This document shows, piece after piece, positions 1 through 8,842 of a stretch of 64,000 nt of DNA. The notes under the pieces are model-generated. The model saw only the letters and a list, made by a program, of their open reading frames with translations. It made no database searches and had not been told where the DNA came from. Numbering within the stretch: the first letter of the stretch is position 1; every line of letters starts with the position of its first letter. The position numbers and the translations under genes were made by a program. The DNA is from Halalkalibacter nanhaiisediminis (GTDB lineage: Bacteria; Bacillota; Bacilli; Bacillales; Bacillaceae_D): the NCBI RefSeq assembly GCF_007830185.1, contig NZ_VLKZ01000001.1, positions 124,001-188,000 on the forward strand, written 5' to 3'.

Positions 1-2
1 AT

Positions 3-551
3 GATGAGTATGCAAAAGGAAAAACAGTACTCAACACTTTTTCATATACAGGTGCATTTTCGGTTGCGGCCGCTCTTGGTAGGGCAGAGAAAACAACGAG
101 CGTAGACCTTGCAAATCGAAGTCTAGCAAAAACAATTGAGCAATTTAGCGTTAACGGGGTCGACTATGAATCACAAGATATCGTTGTAATGGATGTGTTC
201 AATTATTTTAAGTATGCGAAGAAAAAAGAGAAGTCCTTTGACCTTGTTATCCTTGATCCTCCTAGCTTTGCTCGTTCTAAAAAACGTACGTTTAGTGCTG
301 AAAAGAATTACACAGATTTACTGCAAGAAGCGATCTCAATTACGAATAAAGATGGAGTGATTGTCGCATCGACGAATTGTAGTACATTTGGAATGGATAA
401 GTTTCACTCTTTTATTGGAGAAGCTTTTAAGAGAGAGAAAGGGAAATATGAGATTCTTGAAGAGTATACATTGCCAGAAGATTTTCGAACAACGAAAGCG
501 TTTCGAGAGGGCAATTATTTAAAGGTTGTTTTTATCAAAAAACATAATTGA
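3..551 (+). CDS. Class I SAM-dependent rRNA methyltransferase (RlmI/YwbD-like), C-terminal part
   Basis: The gene runs in from outside the window: the frame is open from base 3 and the first in-window ATG (189) lies inside the conserved domain, so the true start is upstream. The visible 182 residues contain the Rossmann SAM-binding segment (NTFSYTGAFSVAAA), an acidic loop (TSVDLANRSL) and the motif IV catalytic loop LDPPSFARSK, which in this family contacts the target base. An NCSTF motif follows, where m5C enzymes of the RlmI type have a Cys. Such enzymes methylate 23S rRNA; the exact target base cannot be read from the fragment. The N-terminal PUA domain expected for this family is outside the window. 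Confidence 0.85.
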   Translation, partial: DEYAKGKTVLNTFSYTGAFSVAAALGRAEKTTSVDLANRSLAKTIEQFSVNGVDYESQDIVVMDVFNYFKYAKKKEKSFDLVILDPPSFARSKKRTFSAEKNYTDLLQEAISITNKDGVIVASTNCSTFGMDKFHSFIGEAFKREKGKYEILEEYTLPEDFRTTKAFREGNYLKVVFIKKHN

Positions 552-599
552 CTTTTATTGTATCTGTTGACATAATGATCTGAAATATAAGAAAAACGC

Positions 600-731
600 T
601 TTCTAGGGTTCCGTGTTCATCATGAACAGTCTGGTCCAAGAGAAGGCGCACAGGATCAATTGATGCTGTGACACGGAGGGATAAAAGCCCGGGAGGTACT
701 GTTATGATGACAGAACTCTCGGGCTTTTTTA
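600..731 (+). promoter_or_regulatory. Guanidine-I (ykkC class) riboswitch with terminator
   Basis: The leader contains the hallmark conserved blocks of the guanidine-I aptamer in order: CTAGGGTTCCG (603-613), CTGGTCCAAGAGA (631-643), ACACGGAGGGATAAAAGCCC (671-690). An intrinsic terminator follows (stem AGCCCGGGAG 686-695 with CTCTCGGGCT 716-725, then a T run). The 5' arm of the terminator is also the 3' end of the aptamer, so guanidine binding should sequester it and allow readthrough into ykkC. The aptamer consensus is recalled knowledge; the downstream YkkC/YkkD pair is its classic target. Confidence 0.93.
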
Positions 732-762
732 TGTTTTCATAAGAAAAAAGGAGGCACTTAAA

Positions 763-1110
763 ATGAAACAAAATCAAGAATGGATCTGGGTGTTTGTAGC
801 AGCCATATTTGAAATCGGTTGGGTGGTTGGGCTTAAGTATGCAAATAGTACCTTGGAATGGGTCGCGACAATCATTGCGATCGTCATTAGCTTTGGCTTA
901 CTCATTAGAGCTGGGCAAAGGCTACCAGTTGGTACCGTTTATGCTGTCTTTGTTGGAATGGGGACAGTTGGAACGGTCATCCTCGATACATTATTATTTG
1001 CAGAGCCGTTGCGTCTTTCAGTGCTTTTATTCATTGCTTTGTTACTTACAGGTGTCATTGGCTTAAAAATAACGACGGAATCGCCACAGGTAGGAAGGGA
1101 GAGTGAATAA
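763..1110 (+). CDS. ykkC: SMR-family efflux subunit YkkC
   Basis: 115-residue small multidrug resistance protein with four predicted membrane helices. The essential membrane Glu is present at residue 17 (AAIFEIGWVVGLK), and the helix 3 signature LPVGTVYAVF matches YkkC rather than QacE-type pumps. It probably forms a heterodimeric proton-coupled exporter with the next gene; riboswitch-controlled members of this family export guanidinium. The start ATG has GGAGG 7-9 bases upstream and lies directly behind the guanidine-I riboswitch, which strongly supports guanidine as the physiological substrate. The stop codon is one base upstream of the ykkD ATG. Confidence 0.92.
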   Translation: MKQNQEWIWVFVAAIFEIGWVVGLKYANSTLEWVATIIAIVISFGLLIRAGQRLPVGTVYAVFVGMGTVGTVILDTLLFAEPLRLSVLLFIALLLTGVIGLKITTESPQVGRESE

Positions 1111-1111
1111 C

Positions 1112-1429
1112 ATGGAGTGGATCTATGTGGTCGTGGCTGGTTTATTTGAAATGGTCGGTGTTACGATGATGAATCAATTTAGTAAAAGTCGCACCGTCTC
1201 TAGTCTTATTTTCTTGATTGGAGCTTTTGCAGCCAGCTTCTTTTTTCTTTCGCTTGCGATGGAAACCTTGCCAATGGGCACTGCGTATGCCATATGGACA
1301 GGGATAGGAGCGGCTGGTGGTGTCATTGTTGGCATGATCTTATACGGAGAGTCAAGACATTGGAAACGGCTGCTTTTTCTGAGTCTGCTATTATGTTCGA
1401 CCGTTGGGTTAAAACTTGTGACATCGTAA
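1112..1429 (+). CDS. ykkD: SMR-family efflux subunit YkkD
   Basis: 105-residue partner of YkkC, with four membrane helices, Glu in helix 1 (AGLFEMVGVTMMNQ) and the canonical SMR motif PMGTAYAIWTGIGAAGG in helix 3. An in-frame GTG at 1103 exists, but the AGGAAGGGAG ribosome binding site (1092-1101) abuts that codon and is ten bases from the ATG at 1112, so the ATG is preferred. Co-transcribed and probably translationally coupled with ykkC under the guanidine riboswitch. The close similarity to B. subtilis YkkD is from memory. Confidence 0.92.
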   Translation: MEWIYVVVAGLFEMVGVTMMNQFSKSRTVSSLIFLIGAFAASFFFLSLAMETLPMGTAYAIWTGIGAAGGVIVGMILYGESRHWKRLLFLSLLLCSTVGLKLVTS

Positions 1430-1453
1430 AAAGAATCGCATGTATCGCTTAAT

Positions 1454-1469
1454 TGTTTCACGTGAAACG
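1454..1469. other. parS centromere-like site (Spo0J/ParB binding)
   Basis: TGTTTCACGTGAAACG matches the bacterial parS consensus TGTTNCACGTGAAACA at every position except the last (15 of 16), and its inner 14 bases form a perfect palindrome. It is intergenic, between ykkD and topB. In Firmicutes, ParB (Spo0J) loads at such sites around the origin and recruits SMC. The synteny of the window with the origin-left region of B. subtilis, where parS sites occur, supports the call. Confidence 0.85.
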
Positions 1470-1541
1470 TATGCTTGGACTGGCTTGTGTGTGCTATCAT
1501 AGAAGCATTCGATATGGTACGAGAAAGGATGTTTAGATTAA

Positions 1542-3734
1542 ATGAAAAAAGCAGTTGTATTAGCAGAGAAGCCCTCTGTCGCTCGAGATATTGCAAGAGT
1601 ATTGAACTGTCAACGTAAAGGGAACGGATTTTTTGAAGGGGATCAATATATCGTCACGTGGGCACTAGGACATCTGGTGACATTAGCTGAACCAGAAAGC
1701 TATAGCGATACGTATAAGACTTGGAAGCTTGAAGATTTACCGATGCTACCAAATCGCTTACAGCTTGTTGTGATGAAGCAAACGAGTAAGCAGTTTCATG
1801 CTGTAAAAGCGCAGCTTTTGCGTAAAGATGTGCATGAAATCATTATTGCGACTGATGCAGGACGGGAAGGAGAATTAGTCGCACGATGGATTCTTGAGAA
1901 AGCTCATGTTCAGAAACCGTTAAAACGTTTATGGATTTCATCGGTAACCGATCGTGCTATTAAGCAAGGCTTCAATCAATTGCAGGATGCAAAAAAATAT
2001 GAAGGCTTATATCATTCAGCTGTCGCCCGTTCAGAAGCTGATTGGTATGTTGGGATAAACGGAACAAGGGCATTAACGACAAAATTTAATACGCAATTAT
2101 CCTGTGGGCGCGTGCAAACACCGACACTTGCGATGATCGCAAAACGAGAGCAGGATATTCGCGCTTTTAGACCGTCTCGATTTGAAAAGATCATCATTGA
2201 AACAAAAAATGGATTATCCTTGCAGTGGCATGATCAGAAAACAAAAGAACAACGAATCTTTGATCAGCAAAAAGCAGAGAAGCTTCGTGAACAGCTTAAA
2301 AAGAATCAAGTGATTGTGAAAAAGATAGAGACGGTAACGAAAAAAACGCCAGCTCCTCATTTATATGATTTAACGGAGCTTCAACGTGAAGCAAATAAAC
2401 GATTTGGCTACTCAGCTAAGGAAACACTCTCAATCTTGCAGCGTCTTTATGAGCAGCATAAAGTGATTACATATCCGCGCACAGATTCACGCTATTTATC
2501 GACTGATTTAATCGATACGCTATCAGATCGACTTAAAGCTTGTGATATCCAGCCATTTCGTAAGGTCGTTGCCCCTTTAAGAGGACGTAGCTTTAATAAA
2601 AGCTTACCTTGTGTGAATGATCAGCTTGTATCAGATCACCATGCGATTATTCCGACGGAGCAATCGCCAAGCCCAACAGCTTTAAGTGAAAAAGAGACGA
2701 AATTATATCGTTTAATTGTTCGCCGCTTTTTAGCTGCCCTGTATCCTCCGTATGAATATGAACAAACAACGGTGATAGCCACAATTGACACAGAACAGGC
2801 CATTGCCAAAGGGAAAAGAATGACTGAAGAGGGCTGGAAGGCTGTCTACATTGATGATCCGACAAGTAACGATGATAATGAGAGTAACGAAGCAACGATC
2901 CCGAACGTGAAAGTAGGGGAACCATTACCTGTTGAAAAGGTTCGCTTAATCTCTGGAGAAACACAACCTCCATCTAGACTAACGGAAGGAACACTCCTCT
3001 CAGCAATGGAAAAGCCAATGGCCTTTCTCGATCAAGATGATAAAAAGCTGGCAGAAACGCTAGGGAAAACGGGTGGAATCGGAACGGTTGCGACACGTGC
3101 GGATATTATCGAAAAGCTTTTACAGACTCATTTAATTGAAAAGAAGGGTAAGGAGCTTCATATGACTGGTAAAGGAAAGCAGCTTCTTGAGCTAGTTCCA
3201 GACGATTTACAGTCACCTGTTCTGACAGCTGAATGGGAGCTGAGACTTGAAAAAATTGTGACGGGTCAGCTTGAAAAGGCAGCTTTTGTAGCAGAAATGA
3301 AGCAATATGCAACGAAGATTGTGACAGCTATTAAGCAAAGTGACAAGACGTTTAAGCATGATAATGTGACGGGAACACCTTGTCCTGAATGTGGAAAGCT
3401 ATTACTTGAGGTTAACTCGAAGCATGGAAAACGACGCGTTTGTCAGGACCCTGCATGTGGATATAAGAAAAATGTCTCAAAGGTAACAAATGCGAGATGT
3501 CCAAAATGTAAAAAGAAGCTCGAGCTTAGGGGAGAAGGAGAAGGCCAAATGTTTGCTTGTGTGTGCGGACACCGAGAGAAGCTATCTACCTTCCAAGAAC
3601 GAAAGAAAAATAACCAAAATAAAAAAGTGTCAAAAAGAGAAGTAGCCAACTATATGAAGAAGCAAAACAAAGATGAAGAATTTAATAATTCAGCTCTAGC
3701 TGATGCATTAGCGAAGTTAAAATTAGATAACTAG
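1542..3734 (+). CDS. topB: DNA topoisomerase III
   Basis: 730-residue type IA topoisomerase that relaxes or decatenates DNA by passing one strand through a transient 5'-phosphotyrosyl break. The N-terminal TOPRIM domain begins KKAVVLAEKPSVA and includes the metal-binding DAGREGEL (105-112). The catalytic tyrosine is Tyr311 in ITYPRTDSRYL. The C-terminus carries two zinc-finger-like cysteine clusters (CPECG...CGY and CPKCK...CVCG) and a Lys-rich end. The length matches B. subtilis TopB (about 727). An extended -10 (TGCTATCAT, 1492-1500) lies upstream and AGGATG precedes the ATG. Single gene, convergent with the following chemoreceptor gene. Confidence 0.96.
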   Translation: MKKAVVLAEKPSVARDIARVLNCQRKGNGFFEGDQYIVTWALGHLVTLAEPESYSDTYKTWKLEDLPMLPNRLQLVVMKQTSKQFHAVKAQLLRKDVHEIIIATDAGREGELVARWILEKAHVQKPLKRLWISSVTDRAIKQGFNQLQDAKKYEGLYHSAVARSEADWYVGINGTRALTTKFNTQLSCGRVQTPTLAMIAKREQDIRAFRPSRFEKIIIETKNGLSLQWHDQKTKEQRIFDQQKAEKLREQLKKNQVIVKKIETVTKKTPAPHLYDLTELQREANKRFGYSAKETLSILQRLYEQHKVITYPRTDSRYLSTDLIDTLSDRLKACDIQPFRKVVAPLRGRSFNKSLPCVNDQLVSDHHAIIPTEQSPSPTALSEKETKLYRLIVRRFLAALYPPYEYEQTTVIATIDTEQAIAKGKRMTEEGWKAVYIDDPTSNDDNESNEATIPNVKVGEPLPVEKVRLISGETQPPSRLTEGTLLSAMEKPMAFLDQDDKKLAETLGKTGGIGTVATRADIIEKLLQTHLIEKKGKELHMTGKGKQLLELVPDDLQSPVLTAEWELRLEKIVTGQLEKAAFVAEMKQYATKIVTAIKQSDKTFKHDNVTGTPCPECGKLLLEVNSKHGKRRVCQDPACGYKKNVSKVTNARCPKCKKKLELRGEGEGQMFACVCGHREKLSTFQERKKNNQNKKVSKREVANYMKKQNKDEEFNNSALADALAKLKLDN

Positions 3735-3740
3735 AAGATA

Positions 3741-3768
3741 AGTAGGGTGGCGAATGTGCCACCCTACT
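3741..3768. terminator. Hairpin between convergent topB and mcp genes
   Basis: A perfect 11-bp stem (AGTAGGGTGGC / GCCACCCTACT) with a 6-base loop. It spans the TAG stop codon of the minus-strand chemoreceptor gene at 3764. T-tracts on either side are weak, so termination efficiency is uncertain, but the position between convergent genes fits a shared terminator. Confidence 0.7.
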
Positions 3769-5761
3769 CATCACCTATTTTAAACTGTTTCATTCGTTCT
3801 GTTAGCTCTTGGCTAGCATTGTTCAGTAGTTCAGCAGAATCAGCAACAGTTGCGAGTGCACGAAGCTGTTCTTCGGTTGAAGCTGTCACTTCTTCAGCAG
3901 CAGCAGCTGACTGCTCGGACACACCTGCGACTCTTTCAATCGATGATACAACTGTATTTTTACGGTCTGTCATGAGTTTCATTTCATGTTTGATTGACTC
4001 AATCGATTGATTGATTTGATCAACGACAGTGGCAATTTCTTGAAAGCTTTGTTCGGATTCTTTCACAGCATTGTTTTGCTCTATCGTAATCGATTTTGTT
4101 GCTGACACTTCGTCAACAACTTTATTTGTTTCAGACTCAATTCCTTCAATTGTTTGGCGGACCTTACTTGTTGCTTGAGACGTTTGTTCGGCTAATTTAC
4201 GGACTTCATCTGCAACCACAGCAAAACCTTTTCCACTTTCACCAGCACGTGCAGCTTCGATACTAGCGTTAAGTGCAAGGAGATTCGTTTGCTCTGAAAT
4301 ATCATTGATCGTATTGATCACTTGCTCGACTTCCTTCACCCGTCCCGAGAGCGTTTGAACGACATTTTCTACTCTTTGAATGACGTTATTGAAGGCATGT
4401 GTTTTTTCACTTAAGAGCATCACTTGCTCTGAGCCTTTTTCATTTTCTGATTTGGCTTTATTCGATAAATTGACCAAGTCAGAGGAATGGTGGTTTACTT
4501 TTTCAATTTGATCAGATAAAGCAAACGTTACTTGCTTTGTCTCATCAATATCCTCAACCTGCTTTGTTGAACCTGAAGCAATTTCAGTAATCGCATTGGC
4601 CACTTCTTCACTAGAGGCAATTGTTTCTTCTGATATCGCACTTAAATTCTCAGCAGAATGATTGACTTGATTAACCGATGATTGAATGGAATGGACTAAG
4701 TCCTTAACAGAAGCAACCATTCGATTAAAGTCTGCTGTTAGGGCGCCGATTTCGTCCTTTGATTTAGATTGAATTGCGACTGTTAAATCCCCGTCTGCGA
4801 CTCGACTTACTTGATTTTGTAGTGCCACAATTGGTCTAGTGATACGGCGAGAGAAGATGTATGCAATGATTCCAGCTAGAATAATAGAGACGAGTGCTAT
4901 TAGCATAATCATATTTCGGATGTTATTTGCATCAGCCATCATATTCTCTCGCTCAAAAACGGCTCCGATACGCCAATTCGTGCTATCGATCGTATCGTAA
5001 TAAAGAATGCGGTCATTACCTTCGCTATCGTATTCAATAAAGCCTGTTTCTGCTTGATTTAGCATTTGCGAAATGACAGGGTGTTCACTGTGATTTCCAG
5101 TCAGTTCTGGATGAACAAGCGCAACTCCTGTATCGTCAAATAAAAAGAAATAGCCATTGTAATTGATAGTTGTTGTACGAACGATATTTGTTAAATTTTC
5201 TAAATTTAAGTCTAATGATACAACGCCAAGTACATTATTTCCTGAACCAGTTACTGCCTTTGCCACAGTGACGACATATTCACCAGTATTTGCATCTTCA
5301 TACGGTTCGGTCCAGATGATTTGATCTGGGGAAGAAGAGGCTTGTTCGTACCAAGGACGAGTACGTGGATCATAATCAGAGCCAACATCAATAAACGGTG
5401 CTGTGTAGAAGTCTCCTTCGTAAGAACCGATATATGTCACAGCGATGTATTCGTTTAGTCCATTGAATATTTGAAAATCTTCATTGATTTCTTGCCATGC
5501 TTGCTGTTTGTCTTCCGCAGCAGCCTGTAATAAATTCGCAACGCGGATGTCACGACTATAACGATCAATAGAGGCGGAGTAATTTTGCAGATAAAGCTCG
5601 ATCAGCTCACTTTTTTCTCCAACCACTGTTGCACCTTCAATTTGGACATTCTCTTCGACTTGTTGTTGTACTTGCACATACGTTAAAGTAGATACAGTAG
5701 CAAGTGTTAGAAAGAGAATGGTACAAATGAGGGTGACGAGTCTTGCTTGAATTGATTTCAT
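3764..5761 (-). CDS. Methyl-accepting chemotaxis protein with double Cache sensor
   Basis: 665-residue chemoreceptor. A first membrane helix (about 7-29) precedes a large extracellular domain with the dCache signature ([12 protein letters not shown], then WTEPY and [10 protein letters not shown]). A second membrane helix, a HAMP domain ([10 protein letters not shown] ... DGDLTVAI) and the cytoplasmic signalling hairpin ([21 protein letters not shown]) follow. dCache receptors typically sense amino acids or organic acids; the ligand cannot be read here. The longest frame starts at 5827, but the Met at 5761 has GGAGGG at good distance and begins a normal MKSIQARL membrane anchor, so it is chosen. 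No CheW-binding pentapeptide tail is seen. Divergent from the VOC gene. Confidence 0.93.
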   Translation of the reverse strand: MKSIQARLVTLICTILFLTLATVSTLTYVQVQQQVEENVQIEGATVVGEKSELIELYLQNYSASIDRYSRDIRVANLLQAAAEDKQQAWQEINEDFQIFNGLNEYIAVTYIGSYEGDFYTAPFIDVGSDYDPRTRPWYEQASSSPDQIIWTEPYEDANTGEYVVTVAKAVTGSGNNVLGVVSLDLNLENLTNIVRTTTINYNGYFFLFDDTGVALVHPELTGNHSEHPVISQMLNQAETGFIEYDSEGNDRILYYDTIDSTNWRIGAVFERENMMADANNIRNMIMLIALVSIILAGIIAYIFSRRITRPIVALQNQVSRVADGDLTVAIQSKSKDEIGALTADFNRMVASVKDLVHSIQSSVNQVNHSAENLSAISEETIASSEEVANAITEIASGSTKQVEDIDETKQVTFALSDQIEKVNHHSSDLVNLSNKAKSENEKGSEQVMLLSEKTHAFNNVIQRVENVVQTLSGRVKEVEQVINTINDISEQTNLLALNASIEAARAGESGKGFAVVADEVRKLAEQTSQATSKVRQTIEGIESETNKVVDEVSATKSITIEQNNAVKESEQSFQEIATVVDQINQSIESIKHEMKLMTDRKNTVVSSIERVAGVSEQSAAAAEEVTASTEEQLRALATVADSAELLNNASQELTERMKQFKIGDE

Positions 5762-5854
5762 GAATGAGTTCCCTCCTAGATTAATACCATCGTCTATTAT
5801 CGACAATCTTTCGACTAAATTCAACAAAAATTATGAAAAAGGAGCTAAGACTTT

Positions 5855-6244
5855 ATGATGAAAGCGTTATATCTTCACCACGTTAGTTTGACTGTTTCAA
5901 ATCTAGCGAAATCAATTGCCTTTTATCGCGATATTCTTTGCTTAGAGGAATTAGAACGACCTGATTTTGATTTTGAAGGGGCATGGTTTCGTATTGGCGA
6001 GGGACAGCTTCATATAATCGTCGATGAAAGCTTGCCAAAAGAGCCAAAACAAGTGATTGATGCAAGAGGGCCTCACTTTGCAATTCGAGTCGATGATTAT
6101 CAGAAAACCGTTGAATGGTTAAAAGAAAACCAAATTGAGATTCTTGAAAAGCCAGACAGTGTAAGTGGTTTTGCACAAATTTTTTGTTGTGATCCTGATG
6201 GGAATATTATTGAATTACATGTCGAGCGCTCAAAAGAATCATAA
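5855..6244 (+). CDS. VOC (glyoxalase/bleomycin-resistance fold) family protein
   Basis: 129-residue single-module vicinal oxygen chelate protein. Paired beta-alpha-beta-beta-beta motifs begin LHHVSLTVSNLAKSIAFYRDIL and end CDPDGNIIELHVE, with candidate metal ligands His9/10, the His of GPHFAIRV and the Glu of IIELH. VOC proteins include glyoxalases, dioxygenases and fosfomycin- or bleomycin-binding proteins, and this length gives no basis for choosing among them. Start ATG at 5855 follows AAAAAGGAG; the next codon is also ATG (5858). Monocistronic, ending in a hairpin shared with the convergent FAD/Rieske gene. Confidence 0.85.
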   Translation: MMKALYLHHVSLTVSNLAKSIAFYRDILCLEELERPDFDFEGAWFRIGEGQLHIIVDESLPKEPKQVIDARGPHFAIRVDDYQKTVEWLKENQIEILEKPDSVSGFAQIFCCDPDGNIIELHVERSKES

Positions 6245-6276
6245 AAAAAAGGTGGCTCTAAGTTGAGTCACCTTTT
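6243..6276. terminator. Bidirectional terminator
   Basis: Stem GGTGGCTC (6251-6258) / GAGTCACC (6265-6272). An A-run lies to the left (T-run on the minus strand) and TTTT to the right. The hairpin overlaps the stop codon (6258-6260) of the minus-strand oxidoreductase gene. Confidence 0.8.
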
Positions 6277-7823
6277 GTGCTTGCTTGTTTTAATAGCATA
6301 AGTGGTTTCTTTGCAGGTCCTTCGATTACCTCGCCCTTATAAGAGAAGCGGGAACCGTGGCAAGGGCAGTCCCACGAACGGTCTCCATGATTCCAGTGTA
6401 CTTCACAGCCCAAATGTGTACAGGTTGTGTCGATGAGATGGAGAGTTCCTTCTTTATCACGATAGGCGCCTGCACGCTTTCCATTAACAGATACAATGGC
6501 TCCTTCATCTTCTTTTACGTCTTCTGGCTTACGATCATGTTGATCAAATTTGCCTTGAAGTAGTTGTTTTGCGACATCCACATTTTGCGAAATGAAATGC
6601 TTAATGCTTGGATCAGCCACAAAACGTGATGGGCTAAATAGTGATTCGTAGCGATTTGGTCGTTGCATGATAAGATCTGTGATGAGCAATGCTGCAGCTG
6701 TGCTGTTTGTCATTCCCCATTTGCGGTAGCCTGTCGCTACATAGACATTCGAGTGCATCCCAGAGATTCTACCGATGTATGGAATTTTGTCTAATGTGAT
6801 TAAATCTTGTGCTGACCAGCGGAAGCGAATATCAAGGGAGGGAAAGAGTTCACGACCAAACTGCTCAAGAGCCTCATAATGATACATCATGTCTATTCCT
6901 TGCCCTGTTTTATGTTCTTCTCCGCCAATAAGAACAAGCTTCTCTCCATCCATCATCGTATAGCGTAAGGAACGCTTCGGTGAATCAACACTTAAATACA
7001 TACCATCAGGAAATTCATTCTTTACTTTTGCTGCGAGCACATAGGAGCGATCGGCATACATTTTCGAAAAATATAAACCCCCGCCATCAAAAAAAGGAAA
7101 ATGTGACGCAATAAAGACTTGCTGAGCTGTTATTTTTGCGCCAGATTTTGTCACGACGGTTGGACGACTATCACCTTCAATGTCAATCGCCACTGTCTGC
7201 TCGAAAATCTTACCTCCGTTGTCTGTTATTCCTTTAATCAGATGTGCAAGATATTTGATCGGATGAAATTGAGCTTGCTCGTTCATCACAAGAGCAGCTT
7301 TAACAGGCAGATTGAGTGCAATCGAATCCCGCCATTCACCTGGGATACCTAACTTTTGATACGCTTTATATTCATCCTCAAGCTTTTTAACACCCCAATT
7401 GGTTGTTGTAAACAGGTAAGCATCCTCATCGGTAAAGTCGCACGCCATTTTCTCTTCTTTTATGAGCTCACGCATAAAATGGAGCGCATCGCTGCTAGCT
7501 TCGTAATAGAGTTTAGCCCGTTCTACTCCGATATGGGAAATAAGCTCGTTGTAGATCAAGTCATGTTGAGCCGTAATTTTGGCTGTCGTATGCCCAGTTG
7601 TCCCGTTGACAAGACGATCAGCTTCAATAAGGGCAACTTTTTGTCCTTCCTTTGCTAAAAGATAGGCAGCAGAAATTCCTGAGATTCCGCCACCAACAAT
7701 TGCGACATCAACGGCTAAATCAGCTTCTAATGAAGGAAAAGTACCTAGCTGTGAGGTCATTCGCCAATAAGGCTCTGGCCGTTCAGGTAGGGAAGAATGA
7801 GCTTGCGTGAAGTCGTCTGACAT
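6258..7823 (-). CDS. FAD-dependent oxidoreductase with C-terminal Rieske [2Fe-2S] domain (YhfW-like)
   Basis: 521-residue fusion. The N-terminal two thirds is a DAO-type FAD oxidoreductase with the dinucleotide-binding motif VAIVGGGISGISAAYLL and the acidic E of ALIEADRL. The C-terminus is a Rieske domain with both cluster ligand boxes, CTHLGC and CPCHG. Homologues such as YhfW of B. subtilis are annotated as putative Rieske proteins without a proven substrate; electron transfer between flavin and cluster is inferred from the architecture. The longest frame starts at 7859, but the Met at 7823 (MSDDFTQ) has GGAGGG eight bases upstream and is preferred. No signal peptide, so probably cytoplasmic. 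Confidence 0.88.
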   Translation of the reverse strand: MSDDFTQAHSSLPERPEPYWRMTSQLGTFPSLEADLAVDVAIVGGGISGISAAYLLAKEGQKVALIEADRLVNGTTGHTTAKITAQHDLIYNELISHIGVERAKLYYEASSDALHFMRELIKEEKMACDFTDEDAYLFTTTNWGVKKLEDEYKAYQKLGIPGEWRDSIALNLPVKAALVMNEQAQFHPIKYLAHLIKGITDNGGKIFEQTVAIDIEGDSRPTVVTKSGAKITAQQVFIASHFPFFDGGGLYFSKMYADRSYVLAAKVKNEFPDGMYLSVDSPKRSLRYTMMDGEKLVLIGGEEHKTGQGIDMMYHYEALEQFGRELFPSLDIRFRWSAQDLITLDKIPYIGRISGMHSNVYVATGYRKWGMTNSTAAALLITDLIMQRPNRYESLFSPSRFVADPSIKHFISQNVDVAKQLLQGKFDQHDRKPEDVKEDEGAIVSVNGKRAGAYRDKEGTLHLIDTTCTHLGCEVHWNHGDRSWDCPCHGSRFSYKGEVIEGPAKKPLMLLKQASTKGDST

Positions 7824-7959
7824 ACATATATCCCTCCAATACATGGAATTCTCCTTCATAATGTAACCAACAAAGGAGAAATGATGTACTCATATAAAAA
7901 TTGTTATGACTATTGAAAAGGAAGAGGGAAGAGTATGATGGAAAAAAGGAGCTGAAAAA

Positions 7960-8634
7960 ATGACCTCATTCAGAAAAGCGCTCGTTATTGGTGCAACGGG
8001 ATTAATTGGACAGGCACTCATAAAACAGCTTAATGAAAGTGGAGCATATCAAGAGATCCATCTGTTTGTGAGAAAGCCATTAGAAATCAGTTATCCACAT
8101 GTTAATAGTCATATTGTTGATTTCGATTCGTTGGAAAAATCTAATTATCCACATGTGGATGATGTGTTTTGTTGTTTAGGAACAACGATGAAAAAAGCGA
8201 AATCAAAGGATGCCTTTAAAAAGGTAGATTATTACTATCCTTTGATGATTGCAAGAGGCGCATTAGCAAAGGGAGCAAAACAATTTCTCGTTGTATCTGC
8301 AATTGGAGCAAATGTGAATTCGACATTTTTCTATAGTCGTGTAAAAGGTGAGTTAGAGCGTGACCTAATTGAACTTGGTTATCCACATATCCACATTTTT
8401 CGTCCTTCGCTCTTATTAGGAGAACGAAAGGAGCTTCGAATTGGGGAGAAGCTTGGGGAATATGGAGTGAAGCTGCTCGGTCCACTCTTAAGAGGAAGGT
8501 GGAGCAACTATCAGGCAATCGAAGGAGAGGCGGTGGCTGCTGCGATGGTGCAAGCTGCATTAACAGAAGATGAGGAGAAAGTAAAAGTGTATGAGTCCTG
8601 TCAAATGAATAAGTGGTGGAATAATGTAAACTAA
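7960..8634 (+). CDS. NAD(P)-binding epimerase-like oxidoreductase (HTATIP2/YraR-like)
   Basis: 224-residue short-chain NAD(P)-binding protein of the atypical SDR/epimerase group. The N-terminus ALVIGATGLIGQALI is a Rossmann glycine motif. Downstream features (CLGTTMKKAKSKDAF, a YYYPLMIARGALAKG segment, VVSAIGAN and a YSRVKGELERDL tyrosine-lysine pair) match the HTATIP2/YraR group. The substrate is unknown. Start ATG at 7960 follows AAAAAAGGAGC. Runs alone between the divergent FAD/Rieske gene and the alpha-glucosidase gene. Confidence 0.82.
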   Translation: MTSFRKALVIGATGLIGQALIKQLNESGAYQEIHLFVRKPLEISYPHVNSHIVDFDSLEKSNYPHVDDVFCCLGTTMKKAKSKDAFKKVDYYYPLMIARGALAKGAKQFLVVSAIGANVNSTFFYSRVKGELERDLIELGYPHIHIFRPSLLLGERKELRIGEKLGEYGVKLLGPLLRGRWSNYQAIEGEAVAAAMVQAALTEDEEKVKVYESCQMNKWWNNVN

Positions 8635-8842
8635 GTGGTATCACTATCTTATTGTGGAGAATAAAACGGTTGTGAATTTTTCTAATGAAATAAATAATTT
8701 GTAGCAACATATAATGAAATCACTCACCAAATAAATACAAACACTCGTTCTTTTCAATCGTTTTCAAGGTGGATTTATGGTTAAAATTACTAATTTTTGG
8801 GAACTTATATATAATAGCTAGACGGAGATAGGAGGGTTTGTA
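8635..8842. other. Intergenic region upstream of the alpha-glucosidase gene
   Basis: No gene is visible. A plausible promoter for the alpha-glucosidase is TTACTA (8787-8792), 17 bases, TATAAT (8810-8815). TTCAATCGTTTTCAA (8753-8767) read on the minus strand fits the CcpA cre pattern WTGNAANCGNWNNCW with one mismatch, centred about 60 bases upstream of the inferred transcription start. This is suggestive of catabolite control but weak. Confidence 0.3.

Noticed and set aside
1645-1662. CGTCACGTGGGCAC in topB as a parS
   Set aside because: Only the CACGTG core matches; the sequence is explained by the coding frame.
3747-4010. 87-codon open frame on the plus strand over the chemoreceptor gene
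   Set aside because: It is antisense to the conserved signalling domain, Ser/Ala-rich and without a ribosome binding site.
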